Position numbers and translations under genes: made by a program. 64,000 nt of DNA from Hydractinia symbiolongicarpus (lineage: Eukaryota > Cnidaria > Hydrozoa > Anthoathecata > Hydractiniidae). Of this stretch, positions 38,155 through 49,518 are shown one piece after another. Each line of letters starts with the position of its first letter. The first letter of the stretch is position 1. The notes below the pieces were generated by a model. The model was not told where the DNA came from and did not search any database. It was given only the letters and a program-made list of their open reading frames with translations. The stretch is from NCBI RefSeq assembly GCF_029227915.1, contig NC_079878.1:8492001-8556000 (forward strand). Direction: 5' to 3'.

Positions 38155-41100
38155 TAATTGTTTTCCTCCCAGTTGCAAAAAATAATCTTAGCGAAAAGAA
38201 GATAAAGCTGAAAAAATTGGTTAAGGCTTTAAACAAAAAGGGAATCTCATCAAGCACAACTATAAAAATTGTTTTTGGTTTTTGAAGAAAGATTTAATAA
38301 TAAGAGAAGATGCAAAGAACTTTTCAGAATTCTGTGTTTTTTTTACAAAGAATACAGAAAAAACTCACTATTAAAGTGTACGACCATTTTTAAGACTGTC
38401 TTAGACAGACACAGTTCGGCATTTTTTGCGAAATTGTATCTCGCGGAATATTTGAAATCGTTCATTCAGGAAAGTATACCTCGCGAAATTTTGGTAATTT
38501 TTAAATTACCATTGAAGTATTTTCAGCTTATGTTTTGATTTAAAGGCAGGAAAAAGACTTTTTAGTTCTATTTATAAGATCGACTGGAAGGAAGTAGTCG
38601 CCGGTATATCCATGCTCTGAAGTTGGTAGGAATAAATTGCCAAGCGTCGTTTTTTTCCATGATATCGACCCTTTTGGTATTAAAAGTGATGTTGACACAA
38701 ACATTGCTGCAGCATGTGAACTGAATAATTTCGCTATCAGAATGATGTAGACGATAAAGAAGTGAAAAAAAGTGAGATCCGGAAGTTGCTAGAAATGTTT
38801 CGATGAAGTTTTCAAAAATTTGAAGACGAAAAATCTTTGTATAACTTCGAACATGTTTGAACACAAACTTGTGGTAATTTTTTTAAAGTTTTCATCGCAA
38901 AACATTACCAATATCTTCGTTCAGTTTGTTGCACTCCCTAATTGGCGAAAGTTTAACCCAAAAATTTTTTGTGAGTTTTTAACTTTGCGAAAATTTCTCT
39001 TCAGAACGTTGAAACTCTCCGGTTGATGTTTCAAGTTCTTGGTAGTCTCAAAACCATTGCTTCTTTTTTCCCCTTTTCTAAATTAATCATAAATGCACCA
39101 ACGGCATAATATGGTTCTCAATCAGCTGACGGGACATATGCAAGGTAAAAGTATTTTCCACAGCAACATAAATCACTGTATCGTCCGATGTATAAGCCTC
39201 CAGAGTGACGAAGAACTTTTAGTAAATTATCCCCCCTCTGATAAGAAATTAGGTTATGACTTCGATGAAAAAAAATATCTTTAAACCACTCTTTTCAGCA
39301 TCAATGATGACACAGAAAGATAATTCGGATGCAACTTTAAATAACTTAACATTATAAAAACTTTCGTTATATCCGTTATCTTTAGCGAAATTTCTCTGTT
39401 ACTGAATCGATCATAAACATAATCGCAAGCTTTGTAGATCTTTTTCGTCTGAAACCTGATTAATTTTTTTAATGAACCTTAGCATTCATGAGAACCCCAA
39501 CTGATATGGAAGAATCCATTCAATTATATTTTGGAAATAACTAGAATTACAGAAATTATTCGACGTCATTCGCATAACTTGCCTAAACCCTATTCGGTAC
39601 GGAGAGGAGCAGATATCCCCCCTATCCCCCTTTCTTTTTTGTTGTGCTGCATGGTTATGAAACTTACTGTGTTTTCATATTTATCTATTAAGCACCCCTT
39701 TGCTACATTTTAAGTTCCCATAGCTTTAGATATCGACTATTACTCGAAACTACCCTTAAACATCTCTAGGAAATCCTTTTAATCAGAAGATTGTAATAAC
39801 TTTCTTTAGGAGTATTCTTAGGACTTGAAAATTACAAGACAACTTTATAAAACTGCTGAAATAAGAAAAAATTTATTGCTATCATTTTGTTTCTTTTATG
39901 GTGTACTATAAGTGTCCCAAGTTTGATCCAACATGGACAAGTCTGTCAAAAGTCCTCCGGTCATAATATGTTTGAAATACCCTGGACCAAATAGCATGGA
40001 AAGACCCTTTTAAAGGTTTTCAGTCATTAGGGTGACAGGTCGGTGTGACATGTTAGTTAGTTGTGCAAGTGATTGTGGTGTAGTATGAATGTAGTCTTTA
40101 GTTATCAGGAAGGTAGTATGTCAACACCAACAATATTTTTAAGTTTCAGTTGTTTTGAACGTTCCCTCACTTGAAAGACGCAAACATTTTCAAATTTAAA
40201 GCGCTTGTAAGTTTTTCGCTTTTATTTGCATTAAAGGTGGTCTCGCTATTAATTTAAAAACTTGAAGAAAAATATTCATCGGCTTTGTTGGATAAAACCT
40301 TCTTGGTTGTATACCAAATTTACTCTGGTTATTTAAAAACATTAGTCAAGTTGTTTGTATGCAATTATTAGTTGTGCGAGGTTTCCACTATCGCAGATTG
40401 CTGGAAACTAAGTTTCTTTTCGGATTCTGTACTGCAATGCTTTGCGGATCTGACTGCACATGCACAGTGAGTTAGTATTTAAAGCGATTCTCGCAAAGGT
40501 TCTTCCTCGGTCGTCAATTGGCCTTAGCATCGCAAACTCGGTGTATTGTATACGTGCTTTGCCAAGCCAACGAGGCGATATTACCAATTCTCACCATATT
40601 GATTTGTTATTTATTCTTGATCTTCCATTACTGGGAAGAAGTGGAAAGAATTACTCTTTTCATTCTTTGCGTCATGCAATAGCCATTGAAGGGACTTCTC
40701 TCGTTTTTTTAAATATTTTCTAGTTATTCTTGATGTGTAAACGACATTTTAATTTCTGGAATGTCCACCCCAACTCCAAAAATATACTGTACTATTTATC
40801 GTGTAATAAGTAGCACTTAATATTCCTCTGTTATATTTCATTTTTATTTAAAGTTTGCTAAATAATTTCAACCAAAAAGTTAGATACGAACTTTAATGCG
40901 CCTATTTCCGATTTTTATAGACTTTTTTTTGAATGTCCGAAATCTCTTATATTAACACTCGCATTCTATATCTGCGCAATTTTATACCCATGCTACGAAT
41001 ACACGAAAAGTTAACATTTTCAAGGATACTTTACTTTAAAAACTTATGATGTTAGGTATCCAGTGTTGCAATTTAATAACAAATACACATAAAAATAATT

Positions 41101-43221
41101 ACTTTAACCCTCATGCGAGTGTGAGTGTGTGTGTGCCTTAAAATATATAATAAAAAAATATTTTTGTGCCAACATATTAAACTATTTTACCACACTAACA
41201 TATTAACATTTTTTTAACTTCCGACTTTGAAGTAATTAAAGTTTCTGAGCAATTAACTTTGATAACGCAAAATGCATCCTTTTTAACCCTTAGACGACGG
41301 ATCATACGTAGATCTACGATCAAAAAATGAGCAACAACAGCTTCACAGTTGGCGCCATAACTCCTGTGGACTAGGATGTTATAAAAAACGCTCTCAAGGT
41401 TTGGAAGAGGATAAACTGGGCAACTCAACAGTACCAAACATGAACCACCTGGGTATTTTCCTCGATCACTAATTATAACTAAAGTTTCAAAAGAAGGATG
41501 CGTGTGTTCTAAGGGTTACCTCGATTCAAATAAAACGTCTCGTCATTATGACGTGTCACTCCTGCTACGGCTATATGCGGAGCTTGAAGACAAATAGATA
41601 GACATCGTTAGTACTACTGGTCCTGGTAACCGTGGAAAAGGCTGTGTTAATTCTGAAGATTATCGTGAAGGTAATACCACCATGGTGAAAATGGTTGTCA
41701 TTCTGGAGGAAGCAGTGCTCATAAAAAGAGACTCAGATAATTGTACTTTAATGCCAACTTCCAAATTATCGGATTTTTAGTCGTCAATTAGTTTACCGCT
41801 ACTTGATTTCAGAAGTGACGCAGAAATTTACCCAACACGAGTTCTTGAACCACAGCCTGTGATTCCGAGAGCATTAAAGCCGGTTTCCAAACAGCTGCAT
41901 TGCGCCCAGTCGGAAAAAGCGCCGTGACTTTTGATCTACGCATGCGCATTATCAGAATGTATATAACAACCATTAAAAACGTAGAAATTTACATGAATTA
42001 CGAAAGAGTTTTTAATTAGATCATCTCAAGATGGCTAGCAACAACGTAAAGATCTCGCTTCTGTGTTAATTTTTTTTTCAACGTCAAATAAATGTAGAAA
42101 ATCAGAATATAATAAATTAAGTGAAGAAGATAGAGAACAAAGTAACATCAATGAATCTGTGGAGGCATTTTAAAAAGTACAACATTAAATCCTTAACCAA
42201 AACGTTGTATAGACCTTTGGTTCTTCTTTCTATGAAAAGTCTTCTCATCCACATGTTTTCCATACGTATTTTTTACGACTTTGTTTACTTCTACGCCATA
42301 AAAATAAGACTAATCTCAAATTTTGCATCAATAAATATCGTCTGTTTACAGCAGCCATGTTTTGCAAACAACACGCGAGCAAAAATTGCTAAATGGAGAT
42401 GGCGATAAAAGTCTAGTCACCCGACCAGAAACTGTTACTCACTTTGTGGTTACTAAAAGCGGAGAAACTTTCGCATAAGCTTTCGCGAATCTATAAATCG
42501 AAAAATTTTCGCGATAAAAATTTTTCCGATTGGTGATCTATAAGTTTCTGAATTGCTCGCTAGGAAAAATCTACTACAGAGGACGGACAATACGACTACA
42601 GAGGATAGACTTTCGTTTCTACCCTGTAAATCAGCAGTATAGAGAGCAATAAAACAACTTCTTTTTTGTGTTCTGCAGATAAAGTAGTCTATATTGTTAA
42701 TTATTCACTGATAGCTATTTTCGGCCGCTTTATACGGGAAATCCACAGCGTTGATTGGCTAAAACGCCCTCTCGACGGGTCTTATGCAGCGCGGCATAAC
42801 TTTTAACCTCATAGCAACCAAAATGGTAGCTATAAATGTAAACAAATAACATGGTAATGTTATTTTTTTACAAAGAATCGTTAAAACATAGCTAGCTACA
42901 TATATACAGACTTAAAAATCAAGTCACAACAAATCCATTATCTCGAATCACCCCGCCAGAAACAACCGCAAAAAATGTTGATCATTTTAAATCCACTACG
43001 TTTTATATAAACTTTCAAGAATGAACTTTAGTTCAAAAAAGGTTAAAAAAAATGATTCTGTATATGGTTATTCAAATTTTTTGTTTTGAAATTTGAAACA
43101 ATGAATTGGTTATTACACCTTGTCACAAGTAAATCTTTAGAAAATAATCCTAGTTTCTACAAACCGAACCAAGATAAATCAGTTAGAAAATAAAATATAA
43201 AATGTTTAATCTATTCCTTTC
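38155..43221. other. Gene desert
   Basis: No gene can be supported. Frames at 38269-38538, 38568-38864, 40460-40723 and 42121-42408 have no recognisable domain and no splice context. A (GT)n run lies near 41119. About 39590-39800 resembles 19050-19280. Confidence 0.45.
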
Positions 43222-43296
43222 GAGTAATATTACCCTCAGTCAGCATATCGACCACGACAGCTCGGTCCATACTTCAGACCTAGGGTAATATTTCTC
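43222..43296. repeat. 75-bp palindromic element
   Basis: GAGTAATATTACCCTCAGTC at the left is mirrored by GACCTAGGGTAATATTTCTC at the right, about 16 of 20 pairs matching. The middle (GACCACGACAGCTCGGTC) is itself partly palindromic. It is too short to encode anything and could be a minimal MITE or a structured element. Confidence 0.6.
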
Positions 43297-44595
43297 AGTA
43301 TAGATAGACAAGACACTTTACATTGATTATGATAGAAAGGGGAGAAACTCCATCTCCAGGGACTATTGTGGATTATTGTTTGCGGACACATTGTTTAAAG
43401 CATTATTGCCTAAATTTGCCTTCCTCTGCTACCATGTGAACTTTGTTAAACTTTGATAGGTTTTTTCCTTCTATAACCCTGTAGGCGATGTTTTGTTAGA
43501 TAATCTTTTTTTTCAAGACGCTTGCAAAAATGTTGCTGTCAGTAAATTTAAGTTTTAAAAGAAGTTTTATCGCAAGAAATTTGAAATAAATACATGTGGT
43601 TGGATTTTACAGTAAAATCAAGCGTTTTAATCCTATTTAGGTCACGTCAGGGATATAAAAGTTTGGATGCGTTCAATGACAAAAATGACTTCATTATTTA
43701 TTTTCAAACATAAGAAAAGGTTGAGAGAACGGTCGAACATAAACTTTCACCCAGTGAGTCAACATGGCAAGAGACGTGAAGGGGGATGCGTACATAATTT
43801 ATCGGTTGTTGACGTTTTTTAATTTCTAACCAATTATTTTTGTATGATTTCATCAAACTTGGTTTAATGCGAAGCACAGAAGGTTGAAGTCTTCATATCT
43901 ATCCATCCACTCAAACGGAATGTGAAAATTTATAAAAGCAAAAATTAATTCTATAATTCCCACTTTTGCAACAACAACAATGTTTCCCTTACAGTATTGT
44001 ATTTTTGTTCAAAATTTTAATTTACGCATGAAGCCAGAGGCTATCGCTCAACATATTTTGCAGTATACCAGACACTGGAATAAAACAACTTTGTTCTAAT
44101 ATCATTAAAAATGTACTCCAAGTTTTCCGACAACAAAGTTGCTTACTAATCCCTTCAATAAATTACAAACGATACCTTGATTTGCATTGCTGACGGAAGT
44201 TAACGACGCATATCAAATCCAAAGTTAAGTCGGCATCAATTGTTTCCTGTCAATCACAGCTCAAATAAAAAACACTGACACAGCTTAAACTTTTAATCTT
44301 CAGATTTTTAAGATCAAAACAAATCATCGAAAGCAATTGCGCATTACATTGTTAATTGGTAAACAAATACCATCAAAGGGTTTGCAGTTTTAATCTGAAT
44401 TAGGCGCTTTCGTTTTAAGCTTATTTTTAGCATATTTGTAACAGGAATGTTTGCCACAATATGATGCTAACATATGGTTGTGGTCAAAATTAAAATTATT
44501 TTAAGTTTCTGTCGTTGTGAAGTTCAAGCGGAGCAAAAACATTGTAATGATTCCTAAAAACGATCATATCAGAACCTTCAGAAGTCAGCATACGG
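43297..44595. other. Intergenic, no gene seen
   Basis: No supported gene or repeat. Confidence 0.5.
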
Positions 44596-44740
44596 TGTAA
44601 TCTCCTTATAGCGGACGTTCTTTAGAGCGGACACCTCTCCACAACAGATGCATTTCTCAACAAAGGATGAAAGTGACGGTCAAGCATAAAAAATCTCTAT
44701 GTAGAGAACATTTTATAACGGACACGCCTAATCATTAATT
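44596..44740. repeat. Possible pogo/Tc1-like fragment
   Basis: CTCCTTATAGCGGACGTTC, AGCGGACACCTCTCC and TTATAACGGACACG are the kind of motifs that fill the ends of pogo/Tc1-type elements. No paired ends were found. Confidence 0.35.
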
Positions 44741-44853
44741 TGTGAGAGTTCAATTCTAATTACTTGCACTCAGTCAAAAATCATGATCGTTGTGTATTCT
44801 CAAAATATATATTTTCTTTATTTCATTAACGTCCTAACTTTATGTAAAATCTT

Positions 44854-45302
44854 AAGGCTAAAATACACGGTAAGTTTAAACGGACCGTTTAGTTGTAGGA
44901 AAAAAACTTATAAGTTTCGATGCTGGTAATATACCTGTCTACACGTTAAGTTAAAATGTATAAGTTTTTTTTAAAAAAAAAATTTTTACAATAAATGCCA
45001 AATAAAAAACACGTATAATTTTCATTGCGGTTATTGCTATAGCAGCAGAAGGGATAATCAATCGTAGAAGAAAAAAAGCGGACTACCACTGGTTATGGTT
45101 AGAACCCGAAAATATGCTCAAATCTTTGGTTTAAACAATAGCTCATTAATCATTCTGTTAATTTCAATAGAAAAACTTAGCAAAAGTTGAACATGTCCAA
45201 CTTTTAAAAAAACTTATAAAACCGAAAAAAGTTGTACATCTTTCCTGTTTACACGGTAAGTTTTTTTATCTTACATTTAAACTTACAATGTATTTTAGCC
45301 TT
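44854..45302. mobile_element. MITE with AAGGCTAAAATACA ends, coding relic inside
   Basis: The left AAGGCTAAAATACACGGTAA is mirrored at the right (TGTATTTTAGCCTT), and TAAGTTTAAA is repeated inside both. At about 45041-45117 a plus-strand stretch reads RRRKKADYHWLWLEPE, resembling the N-terminal basic/WxxPWL region of Harbinger-type nucleases. It may therefore be a deletion derivative of such an element. The target duplication is unclear. Confidence 0.65.
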
Positions 45303-46944
45303 TGGCCTCGATGTTTTATAAACCACATTGTAAAACGTGTATTGCGTATGAAGTGATGGGAATCTAAAAAATTATAATATTTACATCAGGAAAACGTTCC
45401 ATGCCGACATAACGATTTTGTTCACATCATGCCTGTTAGATTTTTATATCGATATTAAAAGCTATCAGATATACTGTAGACATGGTTCTACTGCTTCTAT
45501 TAATTCTATTAATTAAGGTTTTGCCATCTTTTTCTTTCTGCTACTCATACCTGCTACTTGCCCTCTACGTTTTTCTTGTTGAAAATATTGTGCGAAATTT
45601 ATAATCTTGATTTTTGCATGGATCAGTATTTTTTATCGTGTGAAGTTTGACATGCATTTCGATATCAAAGGGTCTAGCGTCTCAGGTTCTGCGTCCCGTC
45701 TCACAGGGTCTTGCGTCCTGCATCCCACACAAACCCATTCTTCTTTTGCACAGCGGACTTTGGTGCCAGCCAAAATCGAGATGCTCACAATCGAAATATT
45801 TCGACTATTCTCGGTAAAAAAAGTCTAAAGAAGGTCGGTAAAAGGATGGTAAAAATGATGGTAAAAAGGATATGGTAAAAATATCAGTCACTTGCACTAA
45901 GTTTAGTCCCCTTTTATTTACTAACTTAATTTTACCAATAACGTATCGGTGGATTACTTTACCGAAAAAATCAAACCAAAGAATCAACTTTGTTCCCAGA
46001 GATGGCCATTGTGCGCCCTCTTCCATCAAGGAAGTGAAAACGCTCTGGGACGAGGTTAAGTCAAGCACGAAACTAATTGTCCCAAAAGGTAATATTATAC
46101 AGAACAGTATAGCAAACAGGCGGTGGTTTTCGTATTATGTTCTGTAAAATTCTACTACTTTTTTCCTTAATTACAGCGGTTTTATAATCAGCCATTAAAT
46201 TATCATGGCTGATTTTATTTTGCCTAAATTTTATTCGTACATACCGTAGAGAGATTTGGTAAATAGATCTACTGTATATAACAGATGGTGACGTATTCTA
46301 GTCAAATGTATTTGGGGACACATATCCTCATAAGAGATTGAGCTATCCAACCGGGATAAGGGTAAAGCTGTAACAATTCTGTCAAATTTTGGATGTCTCA
46401 AACCCAATCTCACAAACCTAATTCCGTTGATCTTATGTATCAGGGACATCACTGATTTTGGTTCGTATGTGCTTTTTATCAGGCTGTCACAATTAGTTCA
46501 CTGGTCGATTAAAGGATGCATGAAAACTATATACTAGGGCAGAATCTTTCGCGTATCAAAGAGACCGCAAAATTTTCTGCCAACTTGTTGTATTGTGGTT
46601 GTCGTAACATGAGCTGTTATCATTTGCATGCCAATTTTTCCACACAAAGAGTTGCTGTGGTGGATTCTACAAAGAAAAGTAAATTCGAATAATAAAAGTA
46701 ATAAAAAACAACACTGATAAAAGAGCTGAGGATTTGACATTGGTTTACACAAAACTAGAAGTTTTAGGTGAGTAAAAAAGAATGAATAGCAGGTTGTCTA
46801 ATAGCACAAGCTTCTTACCGACTTCTTTTGATTCGTAAGTTGAATAGCTTGATTTTATGAAGAATTTTTCTTTTTCACAGCGTTTGCTTTTTCTATTTTT
46901 CTTAGAAAAGACATAATTGTCGTCTAACTGAACTGACGAGAATA
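45303..46944. other. Intergenic, no gene seen
   Basis: A short array of GGTAAAAATGAT-like units lies at 45836-45884. A hairpin (AATCAGCCAT with ATGGCTGATT) lies at about 46179-46210. Frames here lack family features. Confidence 0.45.
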
Positions 46945-47091
46945 TCTATATTATAATACCCGTATATGTCTGTCTGTCCGTCTGTCTGTCACGCAAAAAT
47001 GGTTGCTTAGATGCGCAGGTAGCGAGACGGACGCAATGCGGTATAAAAAGGACGGGCAAACCCGTGGATTTTTCCACGGGCTAACGACTAG
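46945..47091 (+). mobile_element. 147-bp mini-Helitron
   Basis: It begins TCTATATTATAATACCCG after host A and ends ACGACTAG before host T. The 3' hairpin is perfect (CCCGTGGA, TTTT, TCCACGGG) and sits seven bases from CTAG. CTGTCTGTCCG repeats and GGTATAAAAAGGACGGGC are shared with 33970-34101. Confidence 0.92.
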
Positions 47092-47188
47092 TGACTTCTT
47101 TGACTGGCATTTAATTCATGAAATAAGCATTCGATAATCAAATCTAAACATTCAATACAAAGAAAAACATCTTATTTTCTCCAATACA

Positions 47189-47572
47189 ATGGGAAGAGGA
47201 TTTCACTACTACCGCAGATATTGGCAACCAAAGGAAAATGAAAAACTCAACTTCTTTGACAAACCTGGGAATGTGTTTGACGGCTTTTCAATCAAAACAG
47301 TAAACAAAAAAGGAGAAATTGTAGGACATTTACCTAAGGAGATTTCAAGGCTAATCAAATGCTTTTTGGATCGTGGTTTCACTATTTATTGCAAGTTATT
47401 TTCACTATATTATTGTCCTTTACCCCTAGTACAAGGAGGAATAAAAATCCAATACGAATTCGTGGTTACCTCGCGTGCAACAATGTTACATTCAAGGCTG
47501 ACTGCTTGCTTTATGAAATTGGTCACCGATCTTTATATTAAGCCTGCAGAAGACAGAGCCATTAGCGAGTGA
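47189..47572 (+). CDS. HIRAN-like domain frame, 127 residues
   Basis: A single open frame from ATG to TGA. Residues 5-92 fit a domain found alone or in mobile-element proteins of cnidarians and other invertebrates and related to the HIRAN DNA-binding fold. The marks are YYRRYWQP near the start, then VFDGFSIKTVNKKGEIVGHLPKE (about 29-51), FLDRG (59-63) and LVQGGIKI (80-87). The last 35 residues are not recognised. The frame starts 97 bp after the mini-Helitron at 46945-47091. No introns, promoter or partner gene are evident, so it may be a small gene, a cut-off exon of a larger gene or a transposon remnant. Function should not be assumed. Confidence 0.55.
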   Translation: MGRGFHYYRRYWQPKENEKLNFFDKPGNVFDGFSIKTVNKKGEIVGHLPKEISRLIKCFLDRGFTIYCKLFSLYYCPLPLVQGGIKIQYEFVVTSRATMLHSRLTACFMKLVTDLYIKPAEDRAISE

Positions 47573-49451
47573 GGCTGCGTGTGTTATTTTGAAACGAGAA
47601 TGACATTTGAAAGTCATGCAAACGTCAAATACGACTCTACTTCGTAAAGTTTAGAAGAAGTTCCCAAACGGAATTACACATGGACAGTTATAGTATGCCA
47701 TAGATGGGACAAAGCGGAAGCAAGAACGTTAGCACTATCTTTGCGAATTGTTCCTGAGAGGGGAGATTTTGTGACAAATGTGACTTTTCCTCATTGTTAT
47801 TGGGGCATCTGATGGAAAAAAAATTTGGTAAAATTTTGTACTTTGGGGATACTGCATTTTTGGAACGCAGTTAAATTGTTTTAAACTTTCAAAAGGCTGA
47901 CTTCCATGCGAGAATGCTGTAAGATGTTTCACTGGTGACATAAGTATTTATAATATGTATGTTAATTTCCAATGGTCGCCAAGTATTAGTGGTAAAAGGC
48001 AGACCAGATGTGCAGAATGACAGTATTTCTAATCTTAGTGACGTCATTTTGTTATCTTTCTTACCTCATCTTTACCAATCATCTTTAAATTTTATATTCT
48101 GTACATATATCCCAAGTTCCAAAACATGACCATTAAAATTCTGCAAACACGGGACTCATCCTTATCATTAAAGGCTTATTTTTCACTTCTCACCGAGTGC
48201 AATTTTTTCGATGTAATCATAAAAATATAGGAAATTTGTGTATTTGATGTTAATTGTACACAAAATTTATTGGAGGACAGGGTGCATTGATGCCTTTGGC
48301 TAGTAGAGATTTTATTTGCTAAATAAAGTCACGTGTCAAAATAAAATTTAATAATATTTGTTTGCGGAAATTCCCAGCGTTGAAAAATTTGTGCAGGCTG
48401 CCGAATTAGTAATTTGTTACTATATGGACATCTTAATGGAAAAATTGTGATGTGTACTTTGTGTTTGTTTAAGCAGGAAAAGAAGTTTTCAAAGATTAGA
48501 AGTTTTAGAAAGAAGTAGTAAATGTGGAAGGTGTGCAAGGTTTTTCTTTTCATAAGAAGTTTTAATTTAGAAGAGCTAAAATAGAGAAGTAGCCGTTGTG
48601 AGCATTTTACTTTTTCTGATATTGCATACTTCCTTGCAAATATTCTATTACCTACCTAGTGCGAGTGGAGTATTTCATTTTATAAAAAGTAAGAAACTTC
48701 TGATTTTGATTCAGGCAAAAAAAAAATTGGTTGAAAAAAATTCAATCCCGGGGATTTCCAAGTCAATATAAGACAGTCTTGTTGCGTTGTTTGCGTTAAA
48801 GATAGTTTTATATTTGCTAAGGAATGTATGTATATAATGCAGACCAGAAATTTGTCTTATCAGGGCCAGAAAAGTAATCATATATATGACGCCATTTTTA
48901 AATCCTATGTAGTCATCAAATTATTTCTTTACCTGGAATGAGTTTGCATTAAGACATTCTACAACTGTGTCAAGTTTCATCACTTAAGCTTAAGTGATTC
49001 AGGATTTATGACCCGCGGGCACTTTGCGCCCCCTATCCTCGCCAAAGGTTACAAGGGCCAAAATAGCTTGGGTAATAATAAGGATAATAAGAAGTTGGTT
49101 CGCATTATTTCGATTGATTTAGCTACGATATGGTCCCCTATTTTTTGCTTATAGTTTCCAAGTTTCTAGAACCTGCGAGGCAAAAAACAGCAATCGGTTT
49201 AATTAATATTGATAATCATTTTTGCTTTGATATTCAGCTTCTTTAGTTATTTTCTTCCTTTTTTTCTTTTAAATTTTGTGACTGGATAATTTAACTTAAT
49301 AGCCACCTGTCATAATTAATGGTTCATCAACAGTTAGGTTGGACAGCAGTAACAACAGTAACCGTGTACGGGGTTGTAGCCTTATCAATAACGCTGATAA
49401 GTTTTTGATACATCGTCCCGGTAATAACCAAGGCTAACTAATGTTTTTTAG
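47573..49451. other. Intergenic, no gene seen
   Basis: No supported gene. A perfect 20-bp palindrome, ATCACTTAAGCTTAAGTGAT, lies at 48979-48998. Confidence 0.5.
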
Positions 49452-49518
49452 GGGCCACATACCAGGTATTTCTCAGGCAGTTGAGCTGAATCCAGTTGAT
49501 TTGCCACATGAAGGCCAG
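49452..49518 (+). CDS. Isolated candidate internal exon
   Basis: The 67 bases lie between a T-rich tract ending in TTTTTTAG and a GTAAAG donor. Only one frame is open, giving GHIPGISQAVELNPVDLPHE then GQ, which looks protein-like. The protein is not recognised, and no neighbouring exon was found, so it may belong to a gene with long introns or be chance. Confidence 0.3.
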
